From DTWD01 sp963662965 (GTDB taxonomy: Bacteria > Acidobacteriota > Vicinamibacteria > Vicinamibacterales > UBA8438), in the NCBI GenBank assembly GCA_963662965.1, contig OY759970.1:3720001-3784000 (forward strand): 64,000 bases of DNA, written 5' to 3'. How positions within the stretch are numbered: position 1 is the first letter of the stretch; the number at the start of each line of letters is the position of its first letter. The notes below the pieces were generated by a model. That model saw only the letters and a program-made list of their open reading frames with translations. It made no database searches and was not told where the DNA came from. The translations under genes and the position numbers were made by a program. Positions 33,732 to 43,829 of the stretch are shown here, piece by piece.

Positions 33732-35494
33732 ATGGCGATGCGCGCGGTCCTCAAGGACATCCTCTTCGGAACACGGGTGCTGTTCAGGCGCCCGGGATTG
33801 AGCTTCACGGCCGTGGTGGCGCTGGCTCTCGGGATCGGCCTCACCATGGCGATGTTCAGCATCGTCTATGGGCTCTTGATCCGCGGACTTCCGTACGACG
33901 ATTCCGAACGATTGATCGCGATCAGCCGGACGCGACCGGCCCAGAAACTGCCGTTCATGCCGGTGACGATTCACGACTTCGAGGATTGGCGGGAGCAGCA
34001 GCGAAGCTTCGAGTCGCTCGCGGCCTACGTCGTCGTGACGGTGAACGTCAGCGGCACCAAAGGGCAACCGATCCGATACACCGGGGCGCGGGTCAGCGCG
34101 TCTCTCTTCGATCTCTTGGGCGTTCAACCGCTCCTCGGACGGACCTTCACTCCCGCGGAGGATTACGAGTCGGCACCACCGGTGATGCTGCTCAGTCATC
34201 GCGCCTGGCTCGATCGTTTCGACGGCGACCCCGAGGTCGTGGGCCAGGTCGTCCGGGCCAATAGCGCGCTGACGACCATCGTCGGTGTGATGCCTGAGCG
34301 GTTCGACTTTCCGGGGCAGATCGACGCGTGGCTGCCGCCGCGCATCGACCCGCTGGCCTATCCACGCGGGTCTGGGCCCGAACTGGGCAACACCTCGCTT
34401 CAAGCCATCGGGCGACTGCGTGAGGGTGTTCCCCTCGAACGCGTACAGAGCGAAATGACGACGATCGCAGAACGTCTCGCCACCGCTTTTCCTGCCTCGA
34501 ACGCGGGCATCGGTGTCGTTCTGCGTCGGGTCATGGACACGTTCACGGGAGACGAGCTGCCCGGCTTTCTCTACACCATGCTGGCGGCCGTGTTCGGCGT
34601 GCTCCTCATCGCCTGCGCGAACGTGGCGAACCTGCTCTTGGTTCGCACTGTGCAGCGCACGAAGGAAGTCGCCATCCGCACGGCCCTGGGCTCCAGCCGC
34701 GCGCACACGATTGGGCAGGTCCTCGGCGAGGCATTCGTCCTGTCGGTCATCGGGGCCGGCCTGGGGCTCGGGGGGCCGCCGTCGGTGTCGCATACTTCAA
34801 TGCCGCACTCACCACCGCCAACTTGCCCTTATGGGTGAGCGTCGCGCTCGATCTCGTCGCTGGCCTCTTCGTCGTCGGCTTGACCGTCGTCGCGACGTTG
34901 TTTGCGGGACTCGTTCCCGCCATTCGCGCCTCGCGCACCAACGTCAATGAGATTCTGAGTGACGAGGCTCGGGGTTCGTCCAGCGTGCGGCTCGGTCGGG
35001 TCAGCAAGGGACTCGTGATTGCCGAGATCGCGGTGTCGTGTGGGCTCCTCGTGGCGGCGGGCCTCATGATGAGGTCCGTGGTCAATGTCACCGACTTCGA
35101 CTTTGGGTTTTCGACGGAGAAGGTCTTCACCGCCGGGGTGGGCCTGCTGGAGGGTGACTACCCCGCGGAGCAAGACCGCCGGTAGTTCTTCCAGGAGCTC
35201 GTTTGGCGTCTGTCGAGTCAGCCGGGTGTGCACGCCGCCGCGCTCACGTCGTATCTGCCGGTGGGCGGAGGACTCAGGCTTCCCCTGAGCGTTGGGGGCG
35301 TCGCCTACGCCGATGAGATCGATCACCCGCAAGTGCGACGGGTCGCCGTGACCCAGCGATACTTCGACGTACTCGGCGTGGGACCGACCCGCGGGCGCCT
35401 GTTTCGGTCGACCGACGCGACCGACACCGCGCCGATGGCCATCGTCAACGAGCATTTCGTGGAGCTGTTCGTGCCAGACGGCGATCCCGAGCCG
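33732..35494 (+). pseudogene. ADOP/MacB-type permease: frameshift, nonsense codon, 3' truncation
   Basis: Starts well (ATG 33732 or 33738; FTAVVALALGIGLTMAMFSI, DFEDWREQQRSFESLAAYVV, FDLLGVQPLLGRTFTPAEDY, ACANVANLLLVRTVQRTKEV). Near 34780 a frameshift moves to VAYFNAALTTANLPLWVSVA and FAGLVPAIRASRTNVNEILS. A TAG at 35183-35185 replaces the Gln of RRQFFQELV (in frame, CAG to TAG). It continues QRYFDVLGVGPTRGRLFRST and AIVNEHFVELFVPDGDP, then ends near 35495, where the complementary strand of a sigma-factor gene begins. Roughly the last 200 residues, with the final helices, are lost. No PadR gene is adjacent. Confidence 0.82.
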
Positions 35495-35952
35495 CGGCGC
35501 GATTTCACGGTGCTCGAGCCCCTCGACGTCATGGAGCACGAAGACCGTCCGATAGCCGTCCGGGAGTTGGGCGAGCGCGCGCTCGAGGTCGATACGAGAC
35601 GCGGAAGCCGACGTCGGGTCGATGGCGTTGTCCGCTCCATGCCGTCGATCCGGATCGAGCGGGGCGCTGCGGCTGTTGACCCGTACCGCCCGGCTGCGCA
35701 CGTGGTCGAGCGCGTGGTTGACCGCGATTCGATGCAGCCACGTCCCCGCGAGTGCCGCCTGGCCGTTGAACGTCTCGAGCCGGCGATGTGCCAGCAAGAA
35801 CACCTCCTGGAGCAAGTCCTCGGCGTCGGAGCGGGTCGCCAGCATCCGAAGCAGGAGCCCATAGAGCTTGGGAGCATAGGCGTCGTACATCTCGCCAAAC
35901 GCCCCGTCTCACCCGACCGAATGCGCTCGACCAGCGCCGTGTTGTTCCGCAC
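35495..35952 (-). pseudogene. ECF sigma factor (sigma-24 type), 3' truncated and frameshifted
   Basis: GTG 35952 follows AAGGA. The first 17 codons (NNTALVERIRSGETG) lie in one frame, then a missing G in a G run shifts to MYDAYAPKLYGLLLRMLATR, SDAEDLLQEVFLLAHRRLET (region 2) and AALAGTWLHRIAVNHALDHV. Region 4 begins (RALAQLPDGYRTVFVLHDVE, GLEHREIAPRLGI) and then stops abruptly, so the second helix of the region 4 HTH is missing. The truncation point is where the opposing ADOP remnant ends. ECF sigma factors of this sort answer to an anti-sigma partner; none is left here. Confidence 0.8.
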
Positions 35953-36005
35953 TAAATTCCTTGTTCTCTTCGACGACGCCGGCCGGCGTGGAGTTGCCTG
36001 CGTCG

Positions 36006-36320
36006 TCAGCTCCGCCGCCAGCGGGTCTCGGCGAACCGCCGCAGGCGGTCTCGGCCGACCTGCACCCCCTCGGCACGGAGCAGGCTTCGTTTGACCGTCA
36101 GATCGCTGTATCCGCCCAGCCGCCCGCCGCCGGCGACCACGCGATGACAGGGCACGCCGGGCACGGTGCAGGACCGCATGATGTTGCCGACGGCGCGCCA
36201 CGCCCGAGGACGGCCTGCCATCGTCGCAACGTCGCCGTAGGTGGCGACGCGTCCGGGCAGGATCCGTCGGACGACGGTGAGGACGCGACGGGTGAAGCGT
36301 GTGGAATCGGTGTCGCGCAT
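36006..36320 (-). CDS. MGMT-family DNA alkyltransferase / alkyltransferase-like protein
   Basis: A 104-residue protein counted from ATG 36320; a GTG at 36356 is also in frame. It is only the DNA-binding domain of O6-alkylguanine transferases: FTRRVLTVVRRILPGRVATY, GDVATMAGRPRAWRAVGNIM, then VPCHRVVAGGGRLGGY with the alkyl-accepting Cys58. Because the Cys is kept (not Trp or Ala as in ATL proteins), catalytic repair is plausible. It lies 11 bp after the stop of the DinB-type gene on the same strand. No leader or signal. Confidence 0.85.
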   Translation of the reverse strand: MRDTDSTRFTRRVLTVVRRILPGRVATYGDVATMAGRPRAWRAVGNIMRSCTVPGVPCHRVVAGGGRLGGYSDLTVKRSLLRAEGVQVGRDRLRRFAETRWRRS

Positions 36321-36331
36321 CGGTTTCAAGC

Positions 36332-36844
36332 TCAGTCCGACGGCGTCTTCCTCCACACCTCGTCAATCGCGTTCGCGTTGAGCAGCTTTGTCGCGTAGGC
36401 GATCTGTCCGGTATGCGTGGCGAAATGCGTGAGCTGTAGGCCGATGACCTGCATGATGGTCGACGGTTTTGGCGTGCGTTCAGTCGCGTCGAGGAGACGG
36501 GCCGGGTCGAGGTTCGAGAGCACCTGGTCGGCCTCCTCAATGGCCATGTCGAGATGCGCCCGCAGCTCGGCTGCCGGCAGCTCGCGTCGCTCCGCAAACT
36601 CGGCGTCTCTGTCGCGGACGAAGTCACGGTTGCCGACGACGTAGCCGATGTAGAACCGCGTCGAGCCGGCGCAGTGCAGCACGAGGTTGCCGATGGCGTT
36701 GGACGCGTCGTTGGGGCGCCACCAGATCTGCTCGGGCTGCAGCGCGTCCAGGCAGGTGCGTATTTGCCCGGTCAGGTGGACGCAGAGCCGCGACCGGGCG
36801 ATGTGAAGGAACGTCGAGTCGACGGTCTGAGACATTGACGGCAT
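36332..36844 (-). CDS. DinB/DUF1572-type four-helix protein
   Basis: A 170-residue protein from ATG 36844. The DinB-like metal-dependent four-helix pattern is shown by EQIWWRPNDASNAIGNLVLH, LHCAGSTRFYIGYVVGNRDF, FAERRELPAAELRAHLDMAI and LQLTHFATHTGQIAYATKLL, with three conserved His residues for a metal site. Members include bacillithiol or mycothiol transferases; the role of this one is not known. It immediately precedes the MGMT-family gene (11-bp gap), so a stress or detoxification operon is plausible (inference). Confidence 0.8.
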   Translation of the reverse strand: MPSMSQTVDSTFLHIARSRLCVHLTGQIRTCLDALQPEQIWWRPNDASNAIGNLVLHCAGSTRFYIGYVVGNRDFVRDRDAEFAERRELPAAELRAHLDMAIEEADQVLSNLDPARLLDATERTPKPSTIMQVIGLQLTHFATHTGQIAYATKLLNANAIDEVWRKTPSD

Positions 36845-36971
36845 TCCTTTGGCTTCAGGCTTCGGGCTCTAAGCTTCAGATTGGTGCGACAAAGAGTCGA
36901 ACAGACCTGGGCTCAATGCTAACGCTTTGAGCCCAGAGCCCGGGAGCCCGGAGCCTACAGTGAGTTTCCGG

Positions 36972-37424
36972 TCACCTGCGTACCACCGGCAGGTAGCACA
37001 GGCCCGCCACGCCGACGTCGTAAATGGCGCACGCGGTGGGATACCACGCCGGCGCGATCGTGGCCGGGAGCACATCGGCGACGTGGGCCAGATCCACGGC
37101 CGCGTGGGCGGCCCAGGCCATCGCGAGGGCGGTCAGGGCGCGGATCGGCTCCCAGGTCGTGGCGACACCGGCCAGCAGGAAAAACCCGGTCGCGAGCGCG
37201 ATATCGAATCCGGTGCCCGGCACGTCGTGGTGGGCGAGCGCCAGCCCGACGTACACACCGGATGCGAGGACCAACAACAGCGAGGCGTATTGGGCCAGTC
37301 GCAGCTCTGCGACCAGACGGTCCGGGTGCGTGACCTCCAGACCTGCGGCCGTGCGCGACAGCCACACGACGCCGCCTCCGAGCGCCAGCGCGGCGACAAC
37401 ACATGCGAGATCAGCTTCGGTCAC
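36972..37424 (-). CDS. Four-helix membrane protein of unknown function
   Basis: A 150-residue protein starting at GTG 37424 (AGGT upstream). Hydrophobic segments are ACVVAALALGGGVVWL, YASLLLVLASGVYVGLALAH, DIALATGFFLLAGVATTW and the ACAIYDVGVAGLCYLPVV end. Helix-borne His residues (ALAHHDVPG, AAHAAVDLAHVADV) might bind a metal or haem. I do not recognise a family. It lies about 80 bp downstream of the HD-GYP-like broken gene, on the same strand. Confidence 0.55.
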   Translation of the reverse strand: MTEADLACVVAALALGGGVVWLSRTAAGLEVTHPDRLVAELRLAQYASLLLVLASGVYVGLALAHHDVPGTGFDIALATGFFLLAGVATTWEPIRALTALAMAWAAHAAVDLAHVADVLPATIAPAWYPTACAIYDVGVAGLCYLPVVRR

Positions 37425-37504
37425 CGACCTGCCATACGGCTACGCCGCGTCAAGCGCCAGACGACGGACGTGAGAATCGACGCAATGCGGAAGGGGCGCA
37501 CCAA

Positions 37505-38758
37505 TTAGAGAAACCTCAGCGGGTCGATGCCGTATTCGGCGGGTTCGAGCGGCGTGTCGATCTGGATGTCGGGGGCATCGTCCGACACGCGTGTCCAGAG
37601 ATTGCGCTCGAACGGCGCGCCAATGGCCTGTCCGTCGGGATCGAGCAATACGCGCACCTTGGGGTGGTAGGGGTCGGGCGCGTGGACCTGGAGCACGACG
37701 GCGACCTCCTTATTCGAGAGGTGCACGAGCGTGCCCGGTGGATAGATGCCGATCAGCTGCACGAAGCGTCGGATGAGGTTCTGGTCGAACTCGTTGCGAT
37801 GCTGTCGAAGACATCCGCGAGACGCTCGGTCGCCTTGCCGTCGAGCGCGAGCGTCGAGGCCAACAGCTGGGTCACCTGTGCATCGTCGAACGACTCGGCG
37901 ATGTCGCGAACGATCTCGGCCGAGCCCTCCTGCTCTGGCTCCGTCTTCATCAACTCGACCACGACGCGCGGGTCGAGCTCGGCGGTCGACGCCGCGACGT
38001 TCTGCATCGCCTGCCCGGCGCGATCGGGTGCCATGACCGACACGATGCCTCGCAGGTGACGATAGGTTGCCAGCACGGTCGAGGCTTGCGTCGTGACGAG
38101 CGGTGATCCGTCGGGCGGGCGTGCACGTCGACCGGATCGCATCGGCCGCGAGCTCGCCGATTGCATGCGGATCTTCCGCAATCTCGAGCAAGCGCGCCTG
38201 CTCGGCCTCGCTCAAGGACGAGTCCCGGCGGCTGACCGAGCGGACCAGGTGGAGCCGCCAGAGTTCGTCCTTTGCCGCCTGAGGTCTGGCCGAGTCGGTG
38301 TCGCGCAGGATCTGGTGGTAGTCGAGTTGTTCGATGAGAATGTCGCCGTCGCTGTCTTCATTCCATACCTTGGCCGGACCGCCTCTCTTCCGGAGGGTGA
38401 CGGGGTCGAGGGCCAGGACGGTCAGGAGCGATTGCAGGGAGTGCCGCTTGATCAGACTACTGAGCGTGAGGCGCACGATGTCCCGTTCGTGGAGCAGCGA
38501 TGCGCACTCGCTGACGTACGCATCTGGGTCCTCGATCGGACGCCCGTCGAGCAGCAACATGTCGGGCGTGACGCCGACGACCACGCCGGTCGACTCGCCG
38601 AACGGCCGGACGGTTTCGAGCAGCTGGCCGACCGACGTCCCGACCTGCGGATGCGCCGGCGGATACAGTGAGGCCGTCTGGACACCCGACACGAGGGCTC
38701 GTGCCAGTGCTGCCACATTTTCGATGAATGCGGAAGGTGCTGCCGAAGTCTCGGTCAT
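37505..38758 (-). pseudogene. HD-GYP-type regulator with middle part missing and two frame changes
   Basis: ATG 38758 opens VAALARALVSGVQTASLYPP and AHPQVGTSVGQLLETVRPFG, LLLDGRPIEDPDAYVSECAS, a region found before HD-GYP or HEAT-like signalling domains. A frame change near 38140 leads to TVLATYRHLRGIVSVMAPDR and IAESFDDAQVTQLLASTLAL. Near 37800 the frame changes back to NEFDQNLIRRFVQLIGIYPP and GTLVHLSNKEVAVVLQVHAP, the tail that follows HD-GYP domains. The catalytic HD and GYP motifs themselves are absent between LADVFDSIA and RNEFDQNL, so a deletion has probably removed them. The protein cannot be an active c-di-GMP phosphodiesterase. Confidence 0.65.
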
Positions 38759-38873
38759 ACGCCAGATTCTTGGCATCTTAGCAAATGGCCGCGGCGGGAA
38801 GTACAAGCCGTAACACGGAGTTGCACACTAAGGACCCGGGTGGCCACTAGAATCGAGGGGTAGCGTGTCGAAT

Positions 38874-40217
38874 ATGCCGGAAGGCCGACGAATCCGTATC
38901 GGCGCCTGGGGATTCTCGCGGTGCTCACGCTCGGCGCCGTCGCGTTTGTCCTCCAGGCGTTACTCCCCGGCCGCATCCGCGCCGTGATGGGGGTCGTTGC
39001 GTTCATCCTGGCGACGGTGGCCTGCTCGGCGAATCCCGCCGGCATCAGGTGGCGCACGGTGGCCTGGGGGTTCGGCCTGCAGGTCATGCTGGCGGTCTCG
39101 ATCCTGAAGCTGGCCGTTGGCGGAGTGCGCCCAGGCCATGCCGTCTTCTCGGTACTGGCGGCGGTGGTGACGCGCTTTCTCGAGTTCACCAGCGTCGGGG
39201 CTGTGTTCGTGTTCGGGGAGATCGCTGACCCTCAGGCGATGGGTGAGGTCTTCCCGAATGGGTTCGTGCTCGCGTTTGCCGCGCTCCCCATCATCATCTT
39301 CGTCTCGGCGGTGTTCACCGTCCTCTATCACCTCGGGGTGGTTCAGGTCGTCGTGCGACTGATGGCGCAGGCGATGATGCCGTTGATGAGAACGAGCGGC
39401 GCTGAAACGCTCCGGCCGCCGCCAACGTGTTCGGCCGCCGCCAATGTTCATGGGGCAGACCGAAGCGCCGATCATCGTTCGGCCGTACGTGCCACGGATG
39501 ACCCAGTCTGAGCTGCTGGCGCTGATGACCGGCGGTCTGTCGACGATCGCCGGGAGCATGTTTGCCGTCTACATCGGCCTCGGCGCCGATCCGGTCGCCA
39601 TGCTGACGACCAGCGTGATGGCGGCGCCGTGTGGCCTCTATCTCGCCAAGATCTTGTTGCCGGAGATCGAGGCACCGGTCACGGCAGGCCGGGTCGCCGT
39701 CGACGTCGGCCGCGAGCATGTCAACGTGATCGACGCGGCCGCCAGCGGCGCCGCCAACGGTATGCAGCTGGCGCTCAACGTCGCCGCGATGTTGATCGCG
39801 TTCCTGGCCTTTGTCGCGATGATCGACTTCGGGCTCGGCTTCATCCGGCCGGGACTGTCGATGGCCGGCATGATGGCGTGGTTGTTCTCACCGGTGGCGG
39901 CGCTCATCGGCGTCCCGAGCTCAGACATTCCGGCGGTGGCCGACTTGCTCGGCACCAAGCTGGTGCTCAATGAGATGGTCTCCTACGTCAAGCTGAATGG
40001 CGAGTACGCGGGGGTGATCAGTGACCGCGCTCACACGCTCGCGACGTACGCTCTGACCGGCTTCGCCAACTTCGGGTCGATTGGCGTCCTGCTCGGCGGC
40101 ATCGGCGGGATGGCGCCCGAGCGTCGCGCCGACGTGGCGCGCCTGAGCTCGCGCGCGCTCCTCGGTGGCTTTGCCGCAACCTTGATCAACGCGTCGATCG
40201 CGGCCGTGCTCTTGTAA
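38874..40217 (+). pseudogene. CNT-family (NupC) nucleoside transporter, frameshifted
   Basis: About 430-447 residues when repaired. Main-frame helices begin at 38921 (LTLGAVAFVLQALLPGRIRA, GVVAFILATVACSANPAG); the likely ATG 38874 is out of frame with it, suggesting an indel near 38890. A second break near 39420 divides MAQAMMPLMRTSGAETL from AANVFMGQTEAPIIVRPYVP, after which MTQSELLALMTGGLSTIAGS and FAVYIGLGADPVAML run on to TAA 40215. The family imports nucleosides with sodium or protons; GQTEAPxxxRPY and the LLALMTGG region are diagnostic. The substrate-binding core spans the break, so the gene is non-functional unless the indels are errors. Confidence 0.75.
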
Positions 40218-40278
40218 CGACGAGTCGCGTCAGGGATCAGGGGAGGTGGGCGGCCCGGGGCATTCGAGCGCCGCCTGT

Positions 40279-41340
40279 ATGATCCGTCTCATGCTTCCGA
40301 CCGTCGAGTGGAGGGACGACCATGTCGTCATGGTCGACCAGCGAAAGTTGCCGGCGCAGGAAACCTACGTCGAGCTGCGCACCGCACGTGAGGTGGCTCG
40401 CGCGATCGAGAAGATGGTGATTCGAGGCGCGCCCGCCATAGGCGTGGCGGCGGCGATGGGGCTGGCGCTGGGCGTCGCCAAGAGCAAGGCGAAGGGGAGT
40501 GCGGCGCTAGCCACCGAGTTCTACAAGCTGTGCGACATGATGGCCGCAACGCGTCCGACGGCGGTCAATCTGTTCTGGGCCATCGATCGGATGAAGCGCG
40601 TGTTTTCCGAGGCGGCTCGGGCCGGGCGGTCACCGGCGGAGATCCGCGAGATGATGGCCGCTGAGGCCGGCCGGATCCACGACGAGGATGTGGCAAGCTG
40701 CCGCGCGATGGGCGCGCATGGCGCGACGCTCCTGCCGGATGCGGGCCGGGTGCTGACCCACTGCAATGCGGGCGCGCTGGCGACGGGCGGCTACGGAACC
40801 GCGCTTGGCGTGATTCGGGCAGCGGTCGAGGGTGGCAAGCGCATCACAGTCTACGCCGACGAGACGCGGCCATTCCTGCAGGGGGCGCGGCTGACCGCCT
40901 GGGAGCTGCTCCGCGACGGCATCGAGACGACGGTCATCACCGACAGCATGGCGGGGCCGCTGATGCGGACCGGGTCGGTCGACGTGGTCGTCGTGGGGGC
41001 CGACCGGATTGCCGCGAACGGCGACGTCGCCAATAAGATTGGCACGTACACCGTCGCGGTGCTCGCGCACGAGCATGGCGTGCCGTTTTATGTCGCCGCA
41101 CCGACCTCAACCGTTGATCTCGCCACCGCCGACGGGAACGGGATTCCGATCGAGGAGCGTAACCGCCGTGAGGTGACGCACGTCGGGTCGGCGCGCATCG
41201 CGCCGGAGGAGGCGGGGATCTGGAACCCGGCGTTTGACGTGACGCCGCATCGATATGTTGCCGGCATCATTACCGAGCGCGGCATCTGCCGTCCGCCGTA
41301 TATCGATACCTTGAAGGCGGTCTGCAAAGACCCCGTCTGA
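40279..41340 (+). CDS. mtnA: S-methyl-5-thioribose-1-phosphate isomerase
   Basis: A 353-residue enzyme that isomerises methylthioribose 1-phosphate to the ribulose form in methionine salvage. Start ATG 40279 (another ATG at 40291 is possible). Conserved family segments are WRDDHVVMVDQRKLPAQE, MVIRGAPAIGVAAAMGLALG, ATRPTAVNLFWAIDRM, LTHCNAGALATGGYGTALGV with the catalytic Cys, VYADETRPFLQGARLTAWEL and VVVGADRIAANGDVANKIGT with the catalytic Asp. The terminal VAGIITERGICRPPYIDTLK is also typical. Full length and intact. tsaD follows with a 2-base gap. Confidence 0.95.
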   Translation: MIRLMLPTVEWRDDHVVMVDQRKLPAQETYVELRTAREVARAIEKMVIRGAPAIGVAAAMGLALGVAKSKAKGSAALATEFYKLCDMMAATRPTAVNLFWAIDRMKRVFSEAARAGRSPAEIREMMAAEAGRIHDEDVASCRAMGAHGATLLPDAGRVLTHCNAGALATGGYGTALGVIRAAVEGGKRITVYADETRPFLQGARLTAWELLRDGIETTVITDSMAGPLMRTGSVDVVVVGADRIAANGDVANKIGTYTVAVLAHEHGVPFYVAAPTSTVDLATADGNGIPIEERNRREVTHVGSARIAPEEAGIWNPAFDVTPHRYVAGIITERGICRPPYIDTLKAVCKDPV

Positions 41341-41342
41341 TA

Positions 41343-42473
41343 ATGACCGACATCTTGGCGATCGAGACGTCGTGTGACGAGACCGCGGCTGCCGTGGTCT
41401 CCGACTCAGGCGATCCGGACCAGCCCTGGACGGTCCGGTCCAACGTCGTGGCATCGCAGGCCGACATCCACCGCGAGTGGGGCGGTGTCGTCCCGGAGAT
41501 CGCCTCACGCCAGCACGTGCGTGACATCTGCGGCGTGGTCGAACGCGCGTTGTCTGACGCCGATCGGCGGTGGTCGGGTCTTGGCGCCATCGCGGTGACC
41601 CAGGGCCCGGGACTTGTTGGGTCCCTCCTGGTGGGCGTCGCCTTCGCCAAGTCGCTGGCGGCGTCGCTCGACGTGCCGCTCGTCCCGGTCCATCATCTCT
41701 CCGGTCACATCGAGTCGCTCGTGGTCGAGGGGGGGCGGATGCCACTTCCGGCGGTGGTGCTCGTCGTATCCGGAGGCCATACGAATCTCTACGTCGTCGC
41801 CTCCCAACGGGACGATGAATCTGACATTGGCTATCGGCTCATCGGGCGCACCCGCGACGATGCGGCGGGTGAGGCCTACGACAAGGTCGCGTCGCTTCTC
41901 GGGCTCGCCTATCCGGGCGGACCGGTGATCGACCGCCTCGCGCGCGACGGTAACGACCAAGCGGTACGGCTTCCGTTCGCACGGATGACCCATGACGACC
42001 GCAACGCCCGTCGGGTGGTCACCCAGCCCGCCGGCCTGGCGGCCACGCGCCGTAGCCGTCAGCTCGAGTTCAGCTTCAGCGGGCTCAAGACGGCGGTGAA
42101 GCGTCACGTGCAAGGGCGCCGGGTGCAGCTCGGTCTTGATGAGCGGGATGGACCCTTGCCCGACAGCGAGGTCGCGGATATTGGTGCCAGCTTTCAGCGC
42201 GTCGTCGTTGACACGCTGCTCGACCGGACGTTTCGGGCGGCGCGGCAATACGGCGCCAAGAGTGTCGGCATCGCGGGCGGGGTCTCCGCCAACTCCCGGT
42301 TGCGGGCCGATGCGGTGGCGCGGGCCGAGCGTGAAGCGCTGCCGCTGTTCCTGCCGAGCCTCGCGCTGACCACCGACAACGCGGCGATGATCGGCGCGGC
42401 CGGCCTCCGACGGCTCCATGCCGGTGTGACCGCCTCGCTCGATCTGAACGCGCAGGCGTCGTTGAGGCTGTAG
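41343..42473 (+). CDS. tsaD: tRNA N6-adenosine threonylcarbamoyltransferase
   Basis: A 376-residue enzyme of the t6A modification pathway, transferring a threonylcarbamoyl group to A37 of ANN-decoding tRNAs. ATG 41343 stands 2 bases after the mtnA stop. It shows LAIETSCDETAAAVV, AITQGPGL-type AVTQGPGLVGSLLVGVAFAK, VHHLSGHIES with the iron-ligand His residues, VVSGGHTNLYVV, DDAAGEAYDKVASLLGLAYP, FSFSGLKTAVKRHVQG and GIAGGVSANSRLR. The length is standard. As a near-universal essential gene it is intact, in contrast to its surroundings. Confidence 0.97.
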   Translation: MTDILAIETSCDETAAAVVSDSGDPDQPWTVRSNVVASQADIHREWGGVVPEIASRQHVRDICGVVERALSDADRRWSGLGAIAVTQGPGLVGSLLVGVAFAKSLAASLDVPLVPVHHLSGHIESLVVEGGRMPLPAVVLVVSGGHTNLYVVASQRDDESDIGYRLIGRTRDDAAGEAYDKVASLLGLAYPGGPVIDRLARDGNDQAVRLPFARMTHDDRNARRVVTQPAGLAATRRSRQLEFSFSGLKTAVKRHVQGRRVQLGLDERDGPLPDSEVADIGASFQRVVVDTLLDRTFRAARQYGAKSVGIAGGVSANSRLRADAVARAEREALPLFLPSLALTTDNAAMIGAAGLRRLHAGVTASLDLNAQASLRL

Positions 42474-42503
42474 CTCAAGGCTTAAGCCATAAGATTAAAA
42501 GCC

Positions 42504-43829
42504 ATGCAGTGGTACCAGCAGACCCACTGGCGTATTCTGATCGCGCTCGGGTTCGGGTTGATCTACGGCGTTCTCGCGACCTTGGCGGGTTTGGGGGAGT
42601 TCACCGCCGACTGGATCGCGCCGTTTGGCACGATCTTCCTCCGGCTGCTCCTGCTGATTGCCGTTCCGTTGGTCCTGGCATCGCTGATCACCGGCGTGGC
42701 GTCGCTGGCCGACCTCCAAAAGCTGTCTCGCATCGGCGGAAAGACGATCGCGGTCTATATCGGGACGACGTTCGTGGCGCTCGTGATCGGTCTCGCTGCC
42801 GTCAACATCCTCAAGCCCGGCACGACGATTCCCGATGGGTTGCGCGCGCGGCTGCAGGAGACCTACCAGACCGATGTCGCCGACCGCGAGGTGGCAGCCC
42901 AGGAGGCGCGGGAGCGCGGCCCGCTCGATCCGATCGTCGATATGGTCCCCGAGAATATCCTTGGCGCCGCGAGCAACAACCGCGCGATGCTGAGCGTCGT
43001 CTTCGTCGCCTTTCTCTTCGGGGTGGCGTTGATGCTGTCGCCCCGCGAGCAGGCGAAGCCGCTGCTCGATCTCTTCGAGAGCCTCAACGCGGTCGTCATC
43101 AAGATCGTCGAGATGGTGATCGTCTTCGCACCGATTGGCGTGTTCTCACTCATCGCCGGCACGATCACCGCGGTCTCGGGCGACAGTCCGAGCGACGTCG
43201 TCCAGTTACTGAGCGCGCTCGGGCTCTACTGCTTGACCGTGCTGCTCGGCATGGCGATTCACGCGCTGGTGACCTATCCGGTCCTGCTCCGCCTACTCAC
43301 ACCGCTACGGGTGCGAGACTTCTTCTCCGGCATCATTCCGGCGCAGTTGGTCGCCTTTTCGACGTCGTCGAGCGCAGCGACGCTACCGGTGACGATGAAG
43401 AACGTCCAACGCAACCTCGGCGTCTCCGAGGAGGTCGCGTCGTTCGTGCTTCCGCTCGGAGCGACCATCAACATGGATGGGACGGCGCTGTATCAGGCGG
43501 TGGCGGCGGTCTTCATCGCGCAGACGCTGGGGATTCCGCTGGATATCGGCGCGCAGGCGACGATCGTGTTTACGGCCCTGCTGGCCTCGATCGGCACCGC
43601 CGCCGTTCCGAGCGCCGGCATCGTGATGCTCGTGGTCATTCTCGAAGCGATCGGCGTGCCGGTGGCGGGCATTGCGTTGATTCTTGGCGTCGATCGGATC
43701 CTCGACATGTGTCGCACGACGACCAACGTGACCGGCGATGCGACCGTGGCCGCGATCATCGCCGCGAGCGAGAATCAGCTGTTCCCGACGCCGCTGAACG
43801 GTCTCGAGGCGGAGGGGAACGCAATATGA
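42504..43829 (+). CDS. Dicarboxylate/amino-acid:cation symporter (DAACS family)
   Basis: A 441-residue membrane transporter of the GltP/DctA family, imports acidic amino acids or C4-dicarboxylates with Na+ or H+. ATG 42504. Conserved parts are FGTIFLRLLLLIAVPLVLAS, the IVDMVPENILGAASNN loop, FAPIGVFSLIAGTITAVSG, the serine-rich FSTSSSAATLPVTMKN re-entrant loop, FVLPLGATINMDGTALYQAV with the NMDGT cation site, and MCRTTTNVTGDATVAAII with the arginine that recognises the substrate carboxylate. Complete. The HD-domain gene starts in the final codons (ATGA overlap). Confidence 0.93.
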   Translation: MQWYQQTHWRILIALGFGLIYGVLATLAGLGEFTADWIAPFGTIFLRLLLLIAVPLVLASLITGVASLADLQKLSRIGGKTIAVYIGTTFVALVIGLAAVNILKPGTTIPDGLRARLQETYQTDVADREVAAQEARERGPLDPIVDMVPENILGAASNNRAMLSVVFVAFLFGVALMLSPREQAKPLLDLFESLNAVVIKIVEMVIVFAPIGVFSLIAGTITAVSGDSPSDVVQLLSALGLYCLTVLLGMAIHALVTYPVLLRLLTPLRVRDFFSGIIPAQLVAFSTSSSAATLPVTMKNVQRNLGVSEEVASFVLPLGATINMDGTALYQAVAAVFIAQTLGIPLDIGAQATIVFTALLASIGTAAVPSAGIVMLVVILEAIGVPVAGIALILGVDRILDMCRTTTNVTGDATVAAIIAASENQLFPTPLNGLEAEGNAI

